From positions 3,534,001 through 3,598,000 of the forward strand of contig NZ_JACGWV010000001.1 of NCBI RefSeq assembly GCF_014137995.1: a stretch of DNA of 64,000 nucleotides, in the 5' to 3' direction. The notes under the pieces were generated by a model. That model was not told the origin of the DNA. It ran no database searches and worked only from the letters and a program-made list of their open reading frames with translations. This stretch comes from Promicromonospora sukumoe. Its GTDB lineage: Bacteria > Actinomycetota > Actinomycetes > Actinomycetales > Cellulomonadaceae. Shown in pieces: positions 1 to 7,742 of the stretch. Made by a program: the position numbers and the translations under genes. Every line of letters begins with the position of its first letter. Position 1 is the first letter of the stretch.

Positions 1-1336
1 CCAGCCCGATGGCGAACCCGCCGTGCGGCGGCATGCCGTGCCGGAACGCCTCCAGGTAGGACGCGTACGACGCCGGGTCCTCGCCCCGGGCCTCGATCGC
101 CGCCACGTAGTCGGCGTACCGGTGCAGGCGCTGCCCTCCCGTGACCAGCTCCAGGCCGCGGAACAGCAGGTCGAAGCTGTTGCTCCACCGGGATGCCTCC
201 GGCCCAGAACCGGGCTCGGGGTGCGCGGACTCAGGGTGCGTGTAGAACGGCCGCTTCGCCATCGGGTACCCCTCGACCGCGACGAAGTCGGACCCGTGCT
301 CGGCCAGCGCCCACTGCCCCAGGGCGCGCTCGTGCTCGGGCGCGAGGTCCGGCTCGTCGGCAGGCGCGCCGACCAGCTCCAGGGCGTCGGCGAAGTGCAG
401 CACCGGGAACCGGTCCGGCACCTTCGGCACCTCGACGCCGAGCCGCTCGGCGGCCCCGGACGCGCGGACGGCGTCGGCCATCCCGGCCAGCACGTCGCGC
501 AGGACGGCCAGCACGTCGCGGTGGTCGCGCACGAACCCGAGCTCGACGTCGAGCGAGCGGTACTCCGCGAGGTGCCGCACCGTGTCGTGCGGCTCGGCCC
601 GGAACACGGGCCCCACCTCGTAGACCCGCTCGAAGACGCCGACCAGCTGCTGCTTGTAGAACTGCGGCGACTGCGCCAGGTAGGCGGGCCGGCCGAAGTA
701 GTCGACGGGGAACACGTTCGCCCCCGACTCCGTGGCCGTGCCGACCAGCTTGGGCGTGCAGACCTCGGTGAAGCCCGCGGCGTCGAGCGTCGCGCGGAAC
801 CCGCGCAGGCTCGCGGCCGCGACCTCCCAGCGCGCCTTCTGGGCGGGGTGCCGCCAGGCGACAGCGGCGTGGTCGAGCAGCGTGGGCAGCGCGGCGGTCA
901 GAGTGGGCCGCCAGAGCTCGACGGGCGGGGTCTCGGCGAGGTCCGTGAGCGGCGTGATCACCGGTCCGGACTCGCCGCTTCCGGCGTCGCTCGTCCCAGC
1001 ACTGGCCGGCCCGGTGATCTCCACGCCGCCGGGTGCCTGCGGGTTCGCGGTGACCGTGCCGTTCACCTCCACGGTGGTCTCCTCGGGCGGCACGTCCGGC
1101 GCCCCGTGTCCGACGCCGTCCGGTCCCGCAGCGGTCCGGATCACCACCTGGGCGAGGCCGGTGCGGTCGCGCAGCACCAGGAACGTCACGGTCGAGAGCT
1201 CCCGACGGCGGTGCACCCAGCCCTGCAGCCGCACGGCCGTCCCCGGCGGGACGGACGGCAGGTCGCGGGCGAGAGTGCGGGCGGGCGCGGAAACACTCGG
1301 GGACGTGCTCGGGTACGGCAAGGGTGGTCTCATCAT
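1..1336 (-). CDS. aspS: Aspartyl-tRNA synthetase, archaeal/non-GAD type (partial, C-terminus outside window)
   Basis: Class II aminoacyl-tRNA synthetase that charges tRNA-Asp (possibly also tRNA-Asn) with aspartate. The minus-strand frame is open from ATG at 1336 (a second ATG at 1333) to the window edge, about 445 codons. An N-terminal OB-fold anticodon-binding region with a GWVHRRR motif is followed by the catalytic core: AYLAQSPQFYKQ, the motif 2 arginine in PVFRAEPHDTVRHLAEY, and the motif 3 approach MPPHGGFAIGL at the very edge. There is no sign of the bacterial GAD insertion before motif 2, so this is the short archaeal-type enzyme. A GGAGGA ribosome-binding site lies directly upstream and appears to be controlled by a T-box. 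The last residues, including motif 3 arginine, are beyond position 1. Whether it is discriminating or not cannot be read here. Confidence 0.9.
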   Translation of the reverse strand, partial: MMRPPLPYPSTSPSVSAPARTLARDLPSVPPGTAVRLQGWVHRRRELSTVTFLVLRDRTGLAQVVIRTAAGPDGVGHGAPDVPPEETTVEVNGTVTANPQAPGGVEITGPASAGTSDAGSGESGPVITPLTDLAETPPVELWRPTLTAALPTLLDHAAVAWRHPAQKARWEVAAASLRGFRATLDAAGFTEVCTPKLVGTATESGANVFPVDYFGRPAYLAQSPQFYKQQLVGVFERVYEVGPVFRAEPHDTVRHLAEYRSLDVELGFVRDHRDVLAVLRDVLAGMADAVRASGAAERLGVEVPKVPDRFPVLHFADALELVGAPADEPDLAPEHERALGQWALAEHGSDFVAVEGYPMAKRPFYTHPESAHPEPGSGPEASRWSNSFDLLFRGLELVTGGQRLHRYADYVAAIEARGEDPASYASYLEAFRHGMPPHGGFAIGL

Positions 1337-1490
1337 TCCTCCAGCAGGCGCAGGCCCTGGAGGAGCGGGCGGGGGCTAGGTCGCGGTGCCACCACTCCTT
1401 TGCCGGGAAGCCCCGGCCTCTCGTCGGTACGCCGCACGCGCGGGTGGCCGCTCGCCCGGCGGACCGGGCCGAGGTGCGTCACGCCTCACG
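1337..1490 (-). promoter_or_regulatory. Probable translational T-box leader of aspS
   Basis: Read on the minus strand, positions 1395-1381 spell GTGGTGGCACCGCGA, a close match to the conserved T-box antiterminator sequence that pairs with the uncharged tRNA acceptor end. Upstream, 1487-1471 can fold into a short stem (GAGG/CCTC ends) whose loop carries GAC, an aspartate codon, at 1480-1478; this would be the specifier. Downstream, CTCCTCCAG-like sequence at 1364-1357 is complementary to the ribosome-binding site at 1344-1337 just before the ATG. This fits the actinobacterial mode of T-box control, where the sequestered element is the Shine-Dalgarno site and not a terminator. The T-box word is seen directly; the specifier and the fold are inferred by eye. 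Confidence 0.7.
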
Positions 1491-1625
1491 CTCACCACGG
1501 CACACGCTATGCCCGACGGCGTCCGGCCCGCCACAGGTTTGCGGCTCACCACGACAGCACAGCCGCGACGGCACATCCAGAACAGCACGCCAGCAGAGCA
1601 CGCCGGCACAGCACGCCCGCGCGCG

Positions 1626-2576
1626 TCAGCCCCGGCCCGCGCCGGCGTCGAGTCCCGCGAGCCACGCCAGCACGGCGCGGCCGACCGCGGCGTCGTCCTC
1701 CAGGGGCACGAGGTGACCGCGCCCGGGAAAGGCGACCACCTCGGGGCTGCCGCCGTCGGAGTCCGCGGGCAGGAGGTCGCGCAGCCGTCCGGCCTGCTCG
1801 AACGGTATCCACGGGTCGTCCTCGGCCCAGCCGATCCGGACCGGGCAGCGCACGTCGCCGAGCCGGCTCACGATCGGCGCGGTGTGCTCGGGCGAGAGCT
1901 GGGCGATCTGGCGGTAGAAGGCAGCCTGTCCGACGTCGTCGAGCCAGGGTTCGGCGAGCATGCCGACGACGTCGGCGGCGAGCGCGTGGTTCGCGGCGCC
2001 CGCGATGTACTCCCGGACCAGGGCCCCGTGCAGCGGTCCGGGCACCGCCGCGAACACGGGCTCGTTGCGCGCGACGAGCCGGAAGAACGGCGAGCCCCAG
2101 GGGTCGAGCGTCACGATGTCGAGCAGGAACAGGCTGGCCAGGTCGGCGTCCTCCAGGAGGTGGGCGCCCAGCGCGACCGCTCCCCCGACGTCGTGCGCGA
2201 CGACGTGCGGCCGGGCCGCCGGCCGGTCCACCGAGCCGCCCAGCGACCAGTGCCGCAGCAGCGCGGCGAGCCGACGGCGCTGGGCCACGAGGTCGACCGG
2301 CGTCCCGGCATCCTTCGGCGAGGCGCCGTACCCGGGCATGTCCCACAGGAAGACGCGGTACTCCTGGCTGAGCGCACGCGCGACGGGTGCCCAGACCCGC
2401 GCCGACCAGGGCGTGCCGTGGCAGAGCACGACGTCGCCGGCCGGTGCGCGGTCCGCCGGCTCCAGCACCCAGGTGGCGATGCGCTCGACGTCGCCGTCCA
2501 CCTCGACGTCGACGAGGACGGGCGCGGGCAGCGCGGCCGAGAGGGACGCATCAGAGAGGGGCACTGAACCAGGCAT
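1626..2576 (-). CDS. Alpha/beta hydrolase with aspartate nucleophile (haloalkane dehalogenase/epoxide hydrolase-like)
   Basis: 316-residue alpha/beta-hydrolase-fold enzyme, cytoplasmic (no signal peptide). The oxyanion region is CHGTPWSAR (residues 52-60) and the nucleophile elbow is AHDVGGA, with Asp129 where esterases have Ser. An Asp nucleophile is typical of epoxide hydrolases and haloalkane dehalogenases. The catalytic histidine is in GRGHLVPLEDD near the C-terminus. The strand-4 motif FLWDMPGYGASP is also typical of these families. The gene is monocistronic: it is separated from aspS by the T-box leader and diverges from the heme oxygenase gene. The substrate cannot be deduced. Confidence 0.85.
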   Translation of the reverse strand: MPGSVPLSDASLSAALPAPVLVDVEVDGDVERIATWVLEPADRAPAGDVVLCHGTPWSARVWAPVARALSQEYRVFLWDMPGYGASPKDAGTPVDLVAQRRRLAALLRHWSLGGSVDRPAARPHVVAHDVGGAVALGAHLLEDADLASLFLLDIVTLDPWGSPFFRLVARNEPVFAAVPGPLHGALVREYIAGAANHALAADVVGMLAEPWLDDVGQAAFYRQIAQLSPEHTAPIVSRLGDVRCPVRIGWAEDDPWIPFEQAGRLRDLLPADSDGGSPEVVAFPGRGHLVPLEDDAAVGRAVLAWLAGLDAGAGRG

Positions 2577-2661
2577 CCCCCGACGCTAGCCCGGCGCCTG
2601 ACGCACGACCTACGACAGGCCCGCCGACGTCGGACAACAACCCTTGACCCCGACGGGTGAA

Positions 2662-2680
2662 TAAGGTGAGGCTAGCCTTA
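2662..2680 (+). promoter_or_regulatory. DtxR/IdeR-type iron box
   Basis: TAAGGTGAGGCTAGCCTTA is a 19-base near-palindrome matching the consensus for the iron-dependent repressors DtxR and IdeR (TTAGGTTAGSCTAACCTAA). It covers the -35 region of the promoter whose -10 is at 2691-2696, so iron-loaded repressor would block transcription of the heme oxygenase gene. The site is seen directly; the regulator is inferred from the known consensus. Confidence 0.85.
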
Positions 2681-2690
2681 CTTCTGTTGC

Positions 2691-2696
2691 TATGAT
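2691..2696 (+). promoter_or_regulatory. -10 element of the heme oxygenase promoter
   Basis: TATGAT matches the SigA -10 consensus and lies 54 bases upstream of the GTG start. The -35 region, 17 bases upstream, falls inside the iron box. Confidence 0.6.
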
Positions 2697-2749
2697 CGCC
2701 GGGTGATGACACATTGTCAGCACGTCAGCACTGCGCCGGAGGAGACCCC

Positions 2750-3406
2750 GTGAGCCTGCCCGTCGAGGAAACCGCCCCCGTCCCCCTGTCCGCCCTGCTG
2801 CGCGAGCGCACTCGTGCCGCGCACGGCGAGGCCAACTCAGAGCAGTTCATCGAGGAGCTCTTGTCCGGCGGGCTGAGCCGCGCCGCGCACGCCGACCTGT
2901 CGGCCCAGCTTCTGCCGGTCTACGAGGCCCTGGAGGAGGCGAGCGCCGCGCTCGGCGATGATGACCGCGGCGCCGGCCTCGTCTTCACCGAGCTCGCCCG
3001 CGTCCCGGCGCTCGAACGGGACCTGGCCTTCCTGTACGGCCCGGCCTGGCGCGACGAGATCCGCATCCTGCCGGCGACCCACGCGTACGCCGACCACATC
3101 CGCGAGGTCGGCGGCAGCCTGCCGCACTACGCCGCGCACTCGTACACGCGGTACCTGGGCGACCTGTCCGGCGGTCAGATCGTCAAGCGGATGATGAAGC
3201 AGCACTACGGGCTGGAGGAGGAGGGCGTGGCCTTCTACACCTTCCCCGACATCCCCAAGGTGAAGGTGTTCAAGGACGCCTACCGCGACGCCCTGGACCA
3301 GCTCGACCTGGACGACGACGAGGTGACCGCCACCCTCGACGAGACGCTCCTCGCGTTCACGCTGAACCGCGCGGTCTTCACGGAGCTCGCCGAGATCCAC
3401 TGCTGA
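2750..3406 (+). CDS. Biliverdin-producing heme oxygenase (HmuO type)
   Basis: 218-residue cytoplasmic heme oxygenase. It opens the porphyrin ring to biliverdin, CO and Fe2+, releasing iron from heme. The proximal heme-ligand histidine is in RERTRAAHGEA (about residue 25), and the distal-helix glycine-rich segment is YLGDLSGGQIVKRMM. Start chosen as GTG at 2750 because GGAGGAG at 2738-2744 is 5 bases upstream; an in-frame TTG at 2714 lacks a site. The length fits the family. Expression is probably iron-repressed through the box at 2662-2680. The gene stands alone and is closed by a 21-bp hairpin 19 bases after the stop. Confidence 0.95.
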   Translation: MSLPVEETAPVPLSALLRERTRAAHGEANSEQFIEELLSGGLSRAAHADLSAQLLPVYEALEEASAALGDDDRGAGLVFTELARVPALERDLAFLYGPAWRDEIRILPATHAYADHIREVGGSLPHYAAHSYTRYLGDLSGGQIVKRMMKQHYGLEEEGVAFYTFPDIPKVKVFKDAYRDALDQLDLDDDEVTATLDETLLAFTLNRAVFTELAEIHC

Positions 3407-3425
3407 CGGCCCCACCTCCCGGCGC

Positions 3426-3469
3426 GTGTCAGACGTACAGGTCACCCTGGTGACCTGTACGTCTGACAC
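3426..3469. terminator. 21-bp perfect palindrome downstream of heme oxygenase
   Basis: Arms 3426-3446 and 3449-3469 are perfectly complementary with a 2-base loop, and C3425/G3470 extends the pairing. There is no T-tract, as is common for actinobacterial terminators. Related TGTC/GACA words recur just downstream: arms 3500-3508 and 3514-3522 form a 9-bp repeat, and GTCTGACTTGTCA follows at 3529-3541. The whole 3407-3587 gap is therefore made of related inverted words, and part of it could be an operator for the next gene. Confidence 0.6.
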
Positions 3470-3587
3470 GTGCGGCGCGCTGTCGCGTGACGAGCACCTG
3501 ACATGTCGCCGTCCGACATGTCACAACGTCTGACTTGTCACAGCCGAGAGGGGTCACAACCGGGCGGTCTGCGGTGTCAACTCGAGT

Positions 3588-5324
3588 ATGAACACCACCG
3601 AACGTCGCATCTCCACGACAGCGCTCGTCATCGGTACGGGCGGTTCCGGCCTGCGCGCCGCCATCGAGCTCGCCGAACAGGGCGTGGACGTCCTCGCCCT
3701 GGGCAAGCGGCCCCGGATGGACGCCCACACCTCGCTCGCCGCCGGCGGGATCAACGCCGCGCTGGGCACCATGGACGCGGAGGACAGCTGGCAGCAGCAC
3801 GCCGCCGACACCATCAAGGAAAGCTACTTCCTGGCCAACCCCCACACGGCCGAGATCGTCGCCCAGGGTGCCGCGCAGGGCATCGCCGACCTCGAGCGGT
3901 ACGGCATGGCCTTCGCCCGGGAGGACGACGGGCGCATCTCCCAGCGGTTCTTCGGCGCGCACACCTACCGCCGCACCGCCTTCGCCGGCGACTACACCGG
4001 CCTGGAGATCCAGCGGTCCCTCGTGAACCGGGCGACGCAGCTCGACATCCCGATCCTGGACTCCGTCTACGTCACCCGGATCCTGACCCACGACGGCGCG
4101 GTGTTCGGCGCCTACGGGTTCGACCTCACGGACGGCACGCCGTACCTGATCCACGCCGACGCCGTGATACTCGCCGCGGGCGGTCACAACCGCATCTGGC
4201 GGCGCACGTCGTCCCGCCGCGACGAGAACACCGGCGACTCGTTCCGCCTCGCCGTCGAGGCGGGCGCACGCCTGCGCGACCCCGAGCTGGTCCAGTTCCA
4301 CCCCTCGGGCATCCTGGAGCCGGAGAACGCCGCGGGCACGCTCATCTCGGAGGCGGCACGCGGCGAGGGCGGCATCCTGCGCAACGCCCTGGGCGAGCGG
4401 TTCATGCAGAACTACGACCCCGAGCGCATGGAGCTCTCGACGCGCGACCGGGTGGCGCTCGCGGCGTACACCGAGATCAAGGAGGGGCGCGGCACCGAGA
4501 AGGGCGGCGTCTGGCTCGACGTCTCGCACCTGCCGCGCGAGACGATCATGACGCGCCTGCCGCGCGTCTACCAGACCATGCTCGAGCTGCAGATGCTCGA
4601 CATCACGGCCGAGCCCATCGAGATCGCACCGACCGCGCACTACTCCATGGGCGGCGTGTGGGTGCGGCCCGAGGACCACAGCACCGAGGTCGACGGCCTG
4701 TACGCGATCGGCGAGGCCTCCAGCGGCCTGCACGGCGCCAACCGCCTGGGCGGCAACTCGCTCATCGAGCTGCTGGTGTTCGGGCGCCTCGTCGGACGCG
4801 CCGCCGCGGCCTACTCCGCCGGGCTGGAGGCGCAGCGCCGCTCGCACGACGCCGAGGCCTTCGCCCGCGCCGAGGTCGCCGACCTGCTGACGGCCGACGG
4901 GCACGAGAACGTGCGCGCGCAGCAGCGGGCGGTCCGCAACACGATGACCGAGCACGCGGGCGTCGTCCGCGACGAGGAGGGACTGACCGCGGGTCTGCGC
5001 GAGCTGGACGAGATCGAGGCGCGCGCCGCTCAGATCGGCGTGCACCCCGACATCGCCGGGTTCCAGGACCTCGCGCACGCCTTCGACCTCAAGGCGTCGC
5101 TCATCGCGGCCCGCGCCACGCTGGAGGCGGCCCGCGAGCGCCGCGAGACCCGCGGCTGCCACAACCGGAGCGACTACCCGGACCTCGACCCGACGCTGCA
5201 GGTCAACCTGGTCTGGTCGCCGAAGACCGGCATCGTCCGCGAGGAGATCCCGGAGGTCCCGGCGGAGATCGCGGCCCTGATCGCGGCCCAGGAGGTCTCG
5301 ACGGAGGGCAAGCTGGTCGAGTAA
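3588..5324 (+). CDS. Fumarate reductase/L-aspartate oxidase-type FAD flavoprotein
   Basis: 578-residue cytosolic flavoprotein of the succinate dehydrogenase/fumarate reductase/L-aspartate oxidase family. The FAD dinucleotide fold is at the N-terminus (VIGTGGSGLRAAIEL, residues 14-28), followed by THTSLAAGGIN-like substrate loop sequence, QFHPSG, TAHYSMGGV and the C-terminal FAD-contact HGANRLGGNSLIE, then the helical C-terminal domain. No iron-sulfur or membrane-anchor subunit gene is adjacent, and no nadA or nadC, so neither respiratory nor NAD-biosynthetic use is shown by context. The neighbour on the other strand (5487-6287) is a cytochrome b-like membrane protein, transcribed convergently. 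No strong ribosome-binding site is seen before the ATG. Confidence 0.85.
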   Translation: MNTTERRISTTALVIGTGGSGLRAAIELAEQGVDVLALGKRPRMDAHTSLAAGGINAALGTMDAEDSWQQHAADTIKESYFLANPHTAEIVAQGAAQGIADLERYGMAFAREDDGRISQRFFGAHTYRRTAFAGDYTGLEIQRSLVNRATQLDIPILDSVYVTRILTHDGAVFGAYGFDLTDGTPYLIHADAVILAAGGHNRIWRRTSSRRDENTGDSFRLAVEAGARLRDPELVQFHPSGILEPENAAGTLISEAARGEGGILRNALGERFMQNYDPERMELSTRDRVALAAYTEIKEGRGTEKGGVWLDVSHLPRETIMTRLPRVYQTMLELQMLDITAEPIEIAPTAHYSMGGVWVRPEDHSTEVDGLYAIGEASSGLHGANRLGGNSLIELLVFGRLVGRAAAAYSAGLEAQRRSHDAEAFARAEVADLLTADGHENVRAQQRAVRNTMTEHAGVVRDEEGLTAGLRELDEIEARAAQIGVHPDIAGFQDLAHAFDLKASLIAARATLEAARERRETRGCHNRSDYPDLDPTLQVNLVWSPKTGIVREEIPEVPAEIAALIAAQEVSTEGKLVE

Positions 5325-5369
5325 CCCCCCTCCCGTCCCGCCCCTCCCGCCCCGCTTCGGAGCGGCTTC

Positions 5370-5430
5370 GTTGAGTGCTGGATATTCGCCCTTTTTCGCG
5401 CTCCAGAAGGGCGAATATCCAGCACCCAAC
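5370..5430. terminator. Palindromic bidirectional terminator, copy 1 of the GTTGAGTGCTGG family
   Basis: Arms of 24 bases (5370-5393 and 5407-5430) pair with a single mismatch and flank a short loop. The element sits between two convergent genes. The core word GTTGAGTGCTGGATATTCGC recurs in the palindrome at 8803-8890. Confidence 0.65.
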
Positions 5431-5486
5431 TTTCGGGGTGGTTTGGGGGCGGGCCGGGTTTGGGGGTCGGGTCAGGTCGGTCGGGG

Positions 5487-6287
5487 TCAGTGGAGGTGGC
5501 GCGGGGTGTGGGTGCGGCCCGTCGTACGTTCGGTCCAGCCAGGCCAGACACGGTGCGCGTCGCGCTCGCGCAGCCGGCCGCCCAGGTGCATCGCCCGCCA
5601 CACCCCGCGGTACCCAGGCAGGATGCCGGAGGCGATGATCACGTGCCCGACGACGACGGGCGTCACCGCGTACGCCGCCCAGCGGTGCACCGCGGCGAAC
5701 CAGACGAACGCCGGCCCACCGCTGACGAGCGCCAGCCCCACGCCGGACACGACGAGGACCAGCAGCGTCGCGACGAGCACGAGGTTCGCGACCCGCTGCC
5801 CCGGGTCGAACCGGCCCTCGTGCCGCCCGAACCGCCCCGTGAGGACGGCGGCCGGCCAGCGCCGGAACCACGCGCCGTCGCCGTGCTGGAAGCGCACGGA
5901 CTCGCGCCAGAACGTGCGCCAGCCCTTCGCTCCGACGACGACGGCGAGCACGGTGAGCCCGGCCAGGACCCAGCCCGTGACGGTGTGCACGTCGGTGTCG
6001 GACACGCCGGTGATCCGCGCGACGACGCTCGGGTCGCCCTCGTTGCCGAGCAGCAGCCACCATCCGGTGACCAGCAACAGGATCACGGCCACGTAGACGG
6101 CGGCGTGGAACCAGCGGGCCACGCGGGGGTTGCGCTCGACCGTCGTCTTGCCGGAAAGGTCGGTGCCGGAATCGTCGGCACCGGAATCAGCCCCAGGCCC
6201 GACGTCGCGGCCCGTGGCCGGCCCAGCGGATTCGGCCGGGCCAGCCGCCGGGTCAGCCGCGGAGTCGTGGTGCTCAGTAGCTGCCAC
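5487..6287 (-). CDS. Cytochrome b/b6-like membrane protein
   Basis: 266-residue integral membrane protein. A hydrophilic, acidic N-terminal extension (about 50 residues) precedes at least four hydrophobic helices (around residues 58-80, 102-120, 167-190 and 203-225). Histidines near helix ends (RWFHAAVY, DTDVHTVTGW, AAVHRWAAY, VVVGHVIIA) are spaced as in di-heme cytochrome b561/formate dehydrogenase gamma subunits, so heme ligation and quinone-linked electron transfer are likely. The GTG start overlaps the end of the upstream lipoprotein gene by 14 bases, implying co-translation. No catalytic partner is adjacent; the flavoprotein at 3588 is convergent, not co-transcribed. Confidence 0.75.
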   Translation of the reverse strand: MAATEHHDSAADPAAGPAESAGPATGRDVGPGADSGADDSGTDLSGKTTVERNPRVARWFHAAVYVAVILLLVTGWWLLLGNEGDPSVVARITGVSDTDVHTVTGWVLAGLTVLAVVVGAKGWRTFWRESVRFQHGDGAWFRRWPAAVLTGRFGRHEGRFDPGQRVANLVLVATLLVLVVSGVGLALVSGGPAFVWFAAVHRWAAYAVTPVVVGHVIIASGILPGYRGVWRAMHLGGRLRERDAHRVWPGWTERTTGRTHTPRHLH

Positions 6288-6876
6288 CGTCGCCCTCCAT
6301 ACCGCCCGTGCTGCTGTCGCCCGAGCTGCCCGAGCCGCCTGAGCCGGCCGAGCCCACGGTGACGTCGATGTGAGTCTCCACCCCGGCCGCCGAGTGGTCG
6401 GCGTTGCGCAGCGAGGCGTCGATCTCGTGCTCGCCGGCTGGCAGGTCGGTCACCTGGACGCTGTCGCCCTCGACCACCAGGTACTGCTGGTCGTCGCCGT
6501 CGAAGAAGACGTGCACGTGGTGCTTGCCCGAATCCGTCGGGCCCAATGGAACGCTGGAGGACAGGTCGACGGTGAACGGCACCTCGACCGTGGCTCCGGC
6601 GTCGGGTGAGGTGATCTTGAGCGTCATACCGCCGCCCCCGCCGCCCCCGCTGGAACTGCCGGAACTGCCGGAGTCGCTCGAGCTGCTGGAACCGCCCGAG
6701 CTGCCCGAGCCGCCCTGGTCGCCGCCACCTCCGTAGCCGCCTCCGATGCCACCGCCGCTGCCGCACCCCGCCAGGAGCAGGAGGCTCAGCGCCGCCCCGG
6801 CGGCGAGCCGGGCGCTCCGGCCTCCGCGTACTCCCCTTGCTCCCCGGTCTGCGAGTGCTCCTCGTAGTCTGGACAT
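6274..6876 (-). CDS. Lipoprotein with DUF4399-like domain
   Basis: 200-residue predicted secreted lipoprotein. The signal peptide ends in LLLLAGC (lipobox cysteine about residue 38). A Gly/Ser linker of about 45 residues follows, then a small beta-rich domain containing HHVHVFFDGD and LPAGEHEIDASL, which resembles DUF4399, and a second Gly/Ser tail. The Gly/Ser runs suggest a surface protein tethered away from the membrane. GAGGTAACC lies before the ATG at 6876. It is the first gene of a two-gene operon with the cytochrome b-like protein, so a role near a membrane redox enzyme is possible but not shown. Confidence 0.7.
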   Translation of the reverse strand: MSRLRGALADRGARGVRGGRSARLAAGAALSLLLLAGCGSGGGIGGGYGGGGDQGGSGSSGGSSSSSDSGSSGSSSGGGGGGGMTLKITSPDAGATVEVPFTVDLSSSVPLGPTDSGKHHVHVFFDGDDQQYLVVEGDSVQVTDLPAGEHEIDASLRNADHSAAGVETHIDVTVGSAGSGGSGSSGDSSTGGMEGDGGSY

Positions 6877-7003
6877 GGTTACCTCCTCGGTCCGGGTCCG
6901 CTCCCGGCCCCTGTCGAACCGGGTACGTCCGGGCGCCGCTGACGACGTCCGTCATCTGTTCCTACGCGGCGGGGCGCCCAGCGGATCTCTCGCACCGCGC
7001 GAC

Positions 7004-7072
7004 GGTCGAAATCGCGAAGGTCGAAATCGCGAAGGTCGAAATCGCGGCGGTCGAAAGTCGCGGCGGTCGGAT
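7004..7072 (+). repeat. 15-bp tandem repeat upstream of the ECF sigma gene
   Basis: Five units of a 15-base repeat with the word GGTCGAA start at 7004, 7019, 7034, 7049 and 7064; the unit is GGTCGAAATCGCGAA and decays in later copies. Further irregularly spaced GGTCGAA-like words follow at 7081, 7110 and 7125, up to 40 bases before the sigma-factor start. The array lies in the divergent intergenic space 6877-7166, which contains no gene. Confidence 0.75.
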
Positions 7073-7166
7073 ATCGCACCGGTCGAACATGTGCGGCCGA
7101 AGATCGGAGCGGTCGAATATCCCAGGGTCGAGATCCGGCAGCGGGTCCCGGTACGTAGGGAAGGAC

Positions 7167-7742
7167 ATGACGGCATCGGACGAGGCGCTCCTCGCCGGGA
7201 TGGCCGCGGACGACCCGGACGCGGCGGCCGTCTTCGTGCGCCGGCACCAGGCGCGGGTGTACGGGCTGGCGCTCTTCGTGGTCGGTATCCCCGCGGTCGC
7301 CGAGGAGGTGGCGCAGGAGACGTTCGTGCGCGCCTGGCGGCACGCCGACGGGTTCGACCCGCGGCGCGGTCGGGCGACGACGTGGCTGCTCGCGATCGCC
7401 CGGCACGCCGCGATCGACGTGCTGCGGATGCGGCGTGACGTGCCCGTGGACCCGGTGGTCATGGCGGACCGGATCGCGGCGCACAGCGCGGACGCGACCG
7501 CCGCCGACCCCGACCGGCTCGCGGACCAGGTGGCGACCGGCGCCACCGTGAACGCCGCGCTGGCGCACGTGCCGCGCGAGCAGGCGACGGCGGTGGTGCT
7601 CGCGGCGGTGTTCGGGCTCAGCGGGTCCGAGGTGGCGCAGCGGACCGGTGTGCCGCTCGGGACGGCCAAGACACGCATCCGGCTGGGGCTGCGGCACCTG
7701 CGCGACGAGCTGGCGAGCAGCCGGGAGGTGGATCGGTCATGA
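7167..7742 (+). CDS. ECF sigma-70 factor (SigK-like)
   Basis: 191-residue extracytoplasmic-function sigma factor. Region 2 spans about residues 20-95 (AEEVAQETFVRAWRHAD and TTWLLAIARHAAIDVLR) and region 4, with its helix-turn-helix, about residues 125-180 (VFGLSGSEVAQRTGVPLGTAKTRIRLGL). It should direct core RNA polymerase to a stress regulon. ATG at 7167 follows AGGGAAGG. Its stop overlaps the start of the anti-sigma gene by 4 bases (ATGA), the usual arrangement for a regulator and its partner. The 15-bp repeat array upstream may carry its autoregulatory sites. Confidence 0.9.
   Translation: MTASDEALLAGMAADDPDAAAVFVRRHQARVYGLALFVVGIPAVAEEVAQETFVRAWRHADGFDPRRGRATTWLLAIARHAAIDVLRMRRDVPVDPVVMADRIAAHSADATAADPDRLADQVATGATVNAALAHVPREQATAVVLAAVFGLSGSEVAQRTGVPLGTAKTRIRLGLRHLRDELASSREVDRS

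Noticed and set aside
23..2371. Very long plus-strand open frame of more than 700 codons opposite aspS and the hydrolase
   Set aside because: It is Arg/Pro/Gly-rich with no recognisable motif; both minus-strand frames encode complete recognisable enzymes, so it is an antisense artefact of high GC.
3588..6287. Flavoprotein plus cytochrome b-like protein as a complete succinate/fumarate complex
   Set aside because: They are convergent with a terminator between them and no iron-sulfur subunit gene is present.
7004..7130. Possible CRISPR array from the regular GGTCGAA repeats
   Set aside because: The unit is only 15 bases with no unique spacers and no cas genes nearby; it is a tandem repeat.
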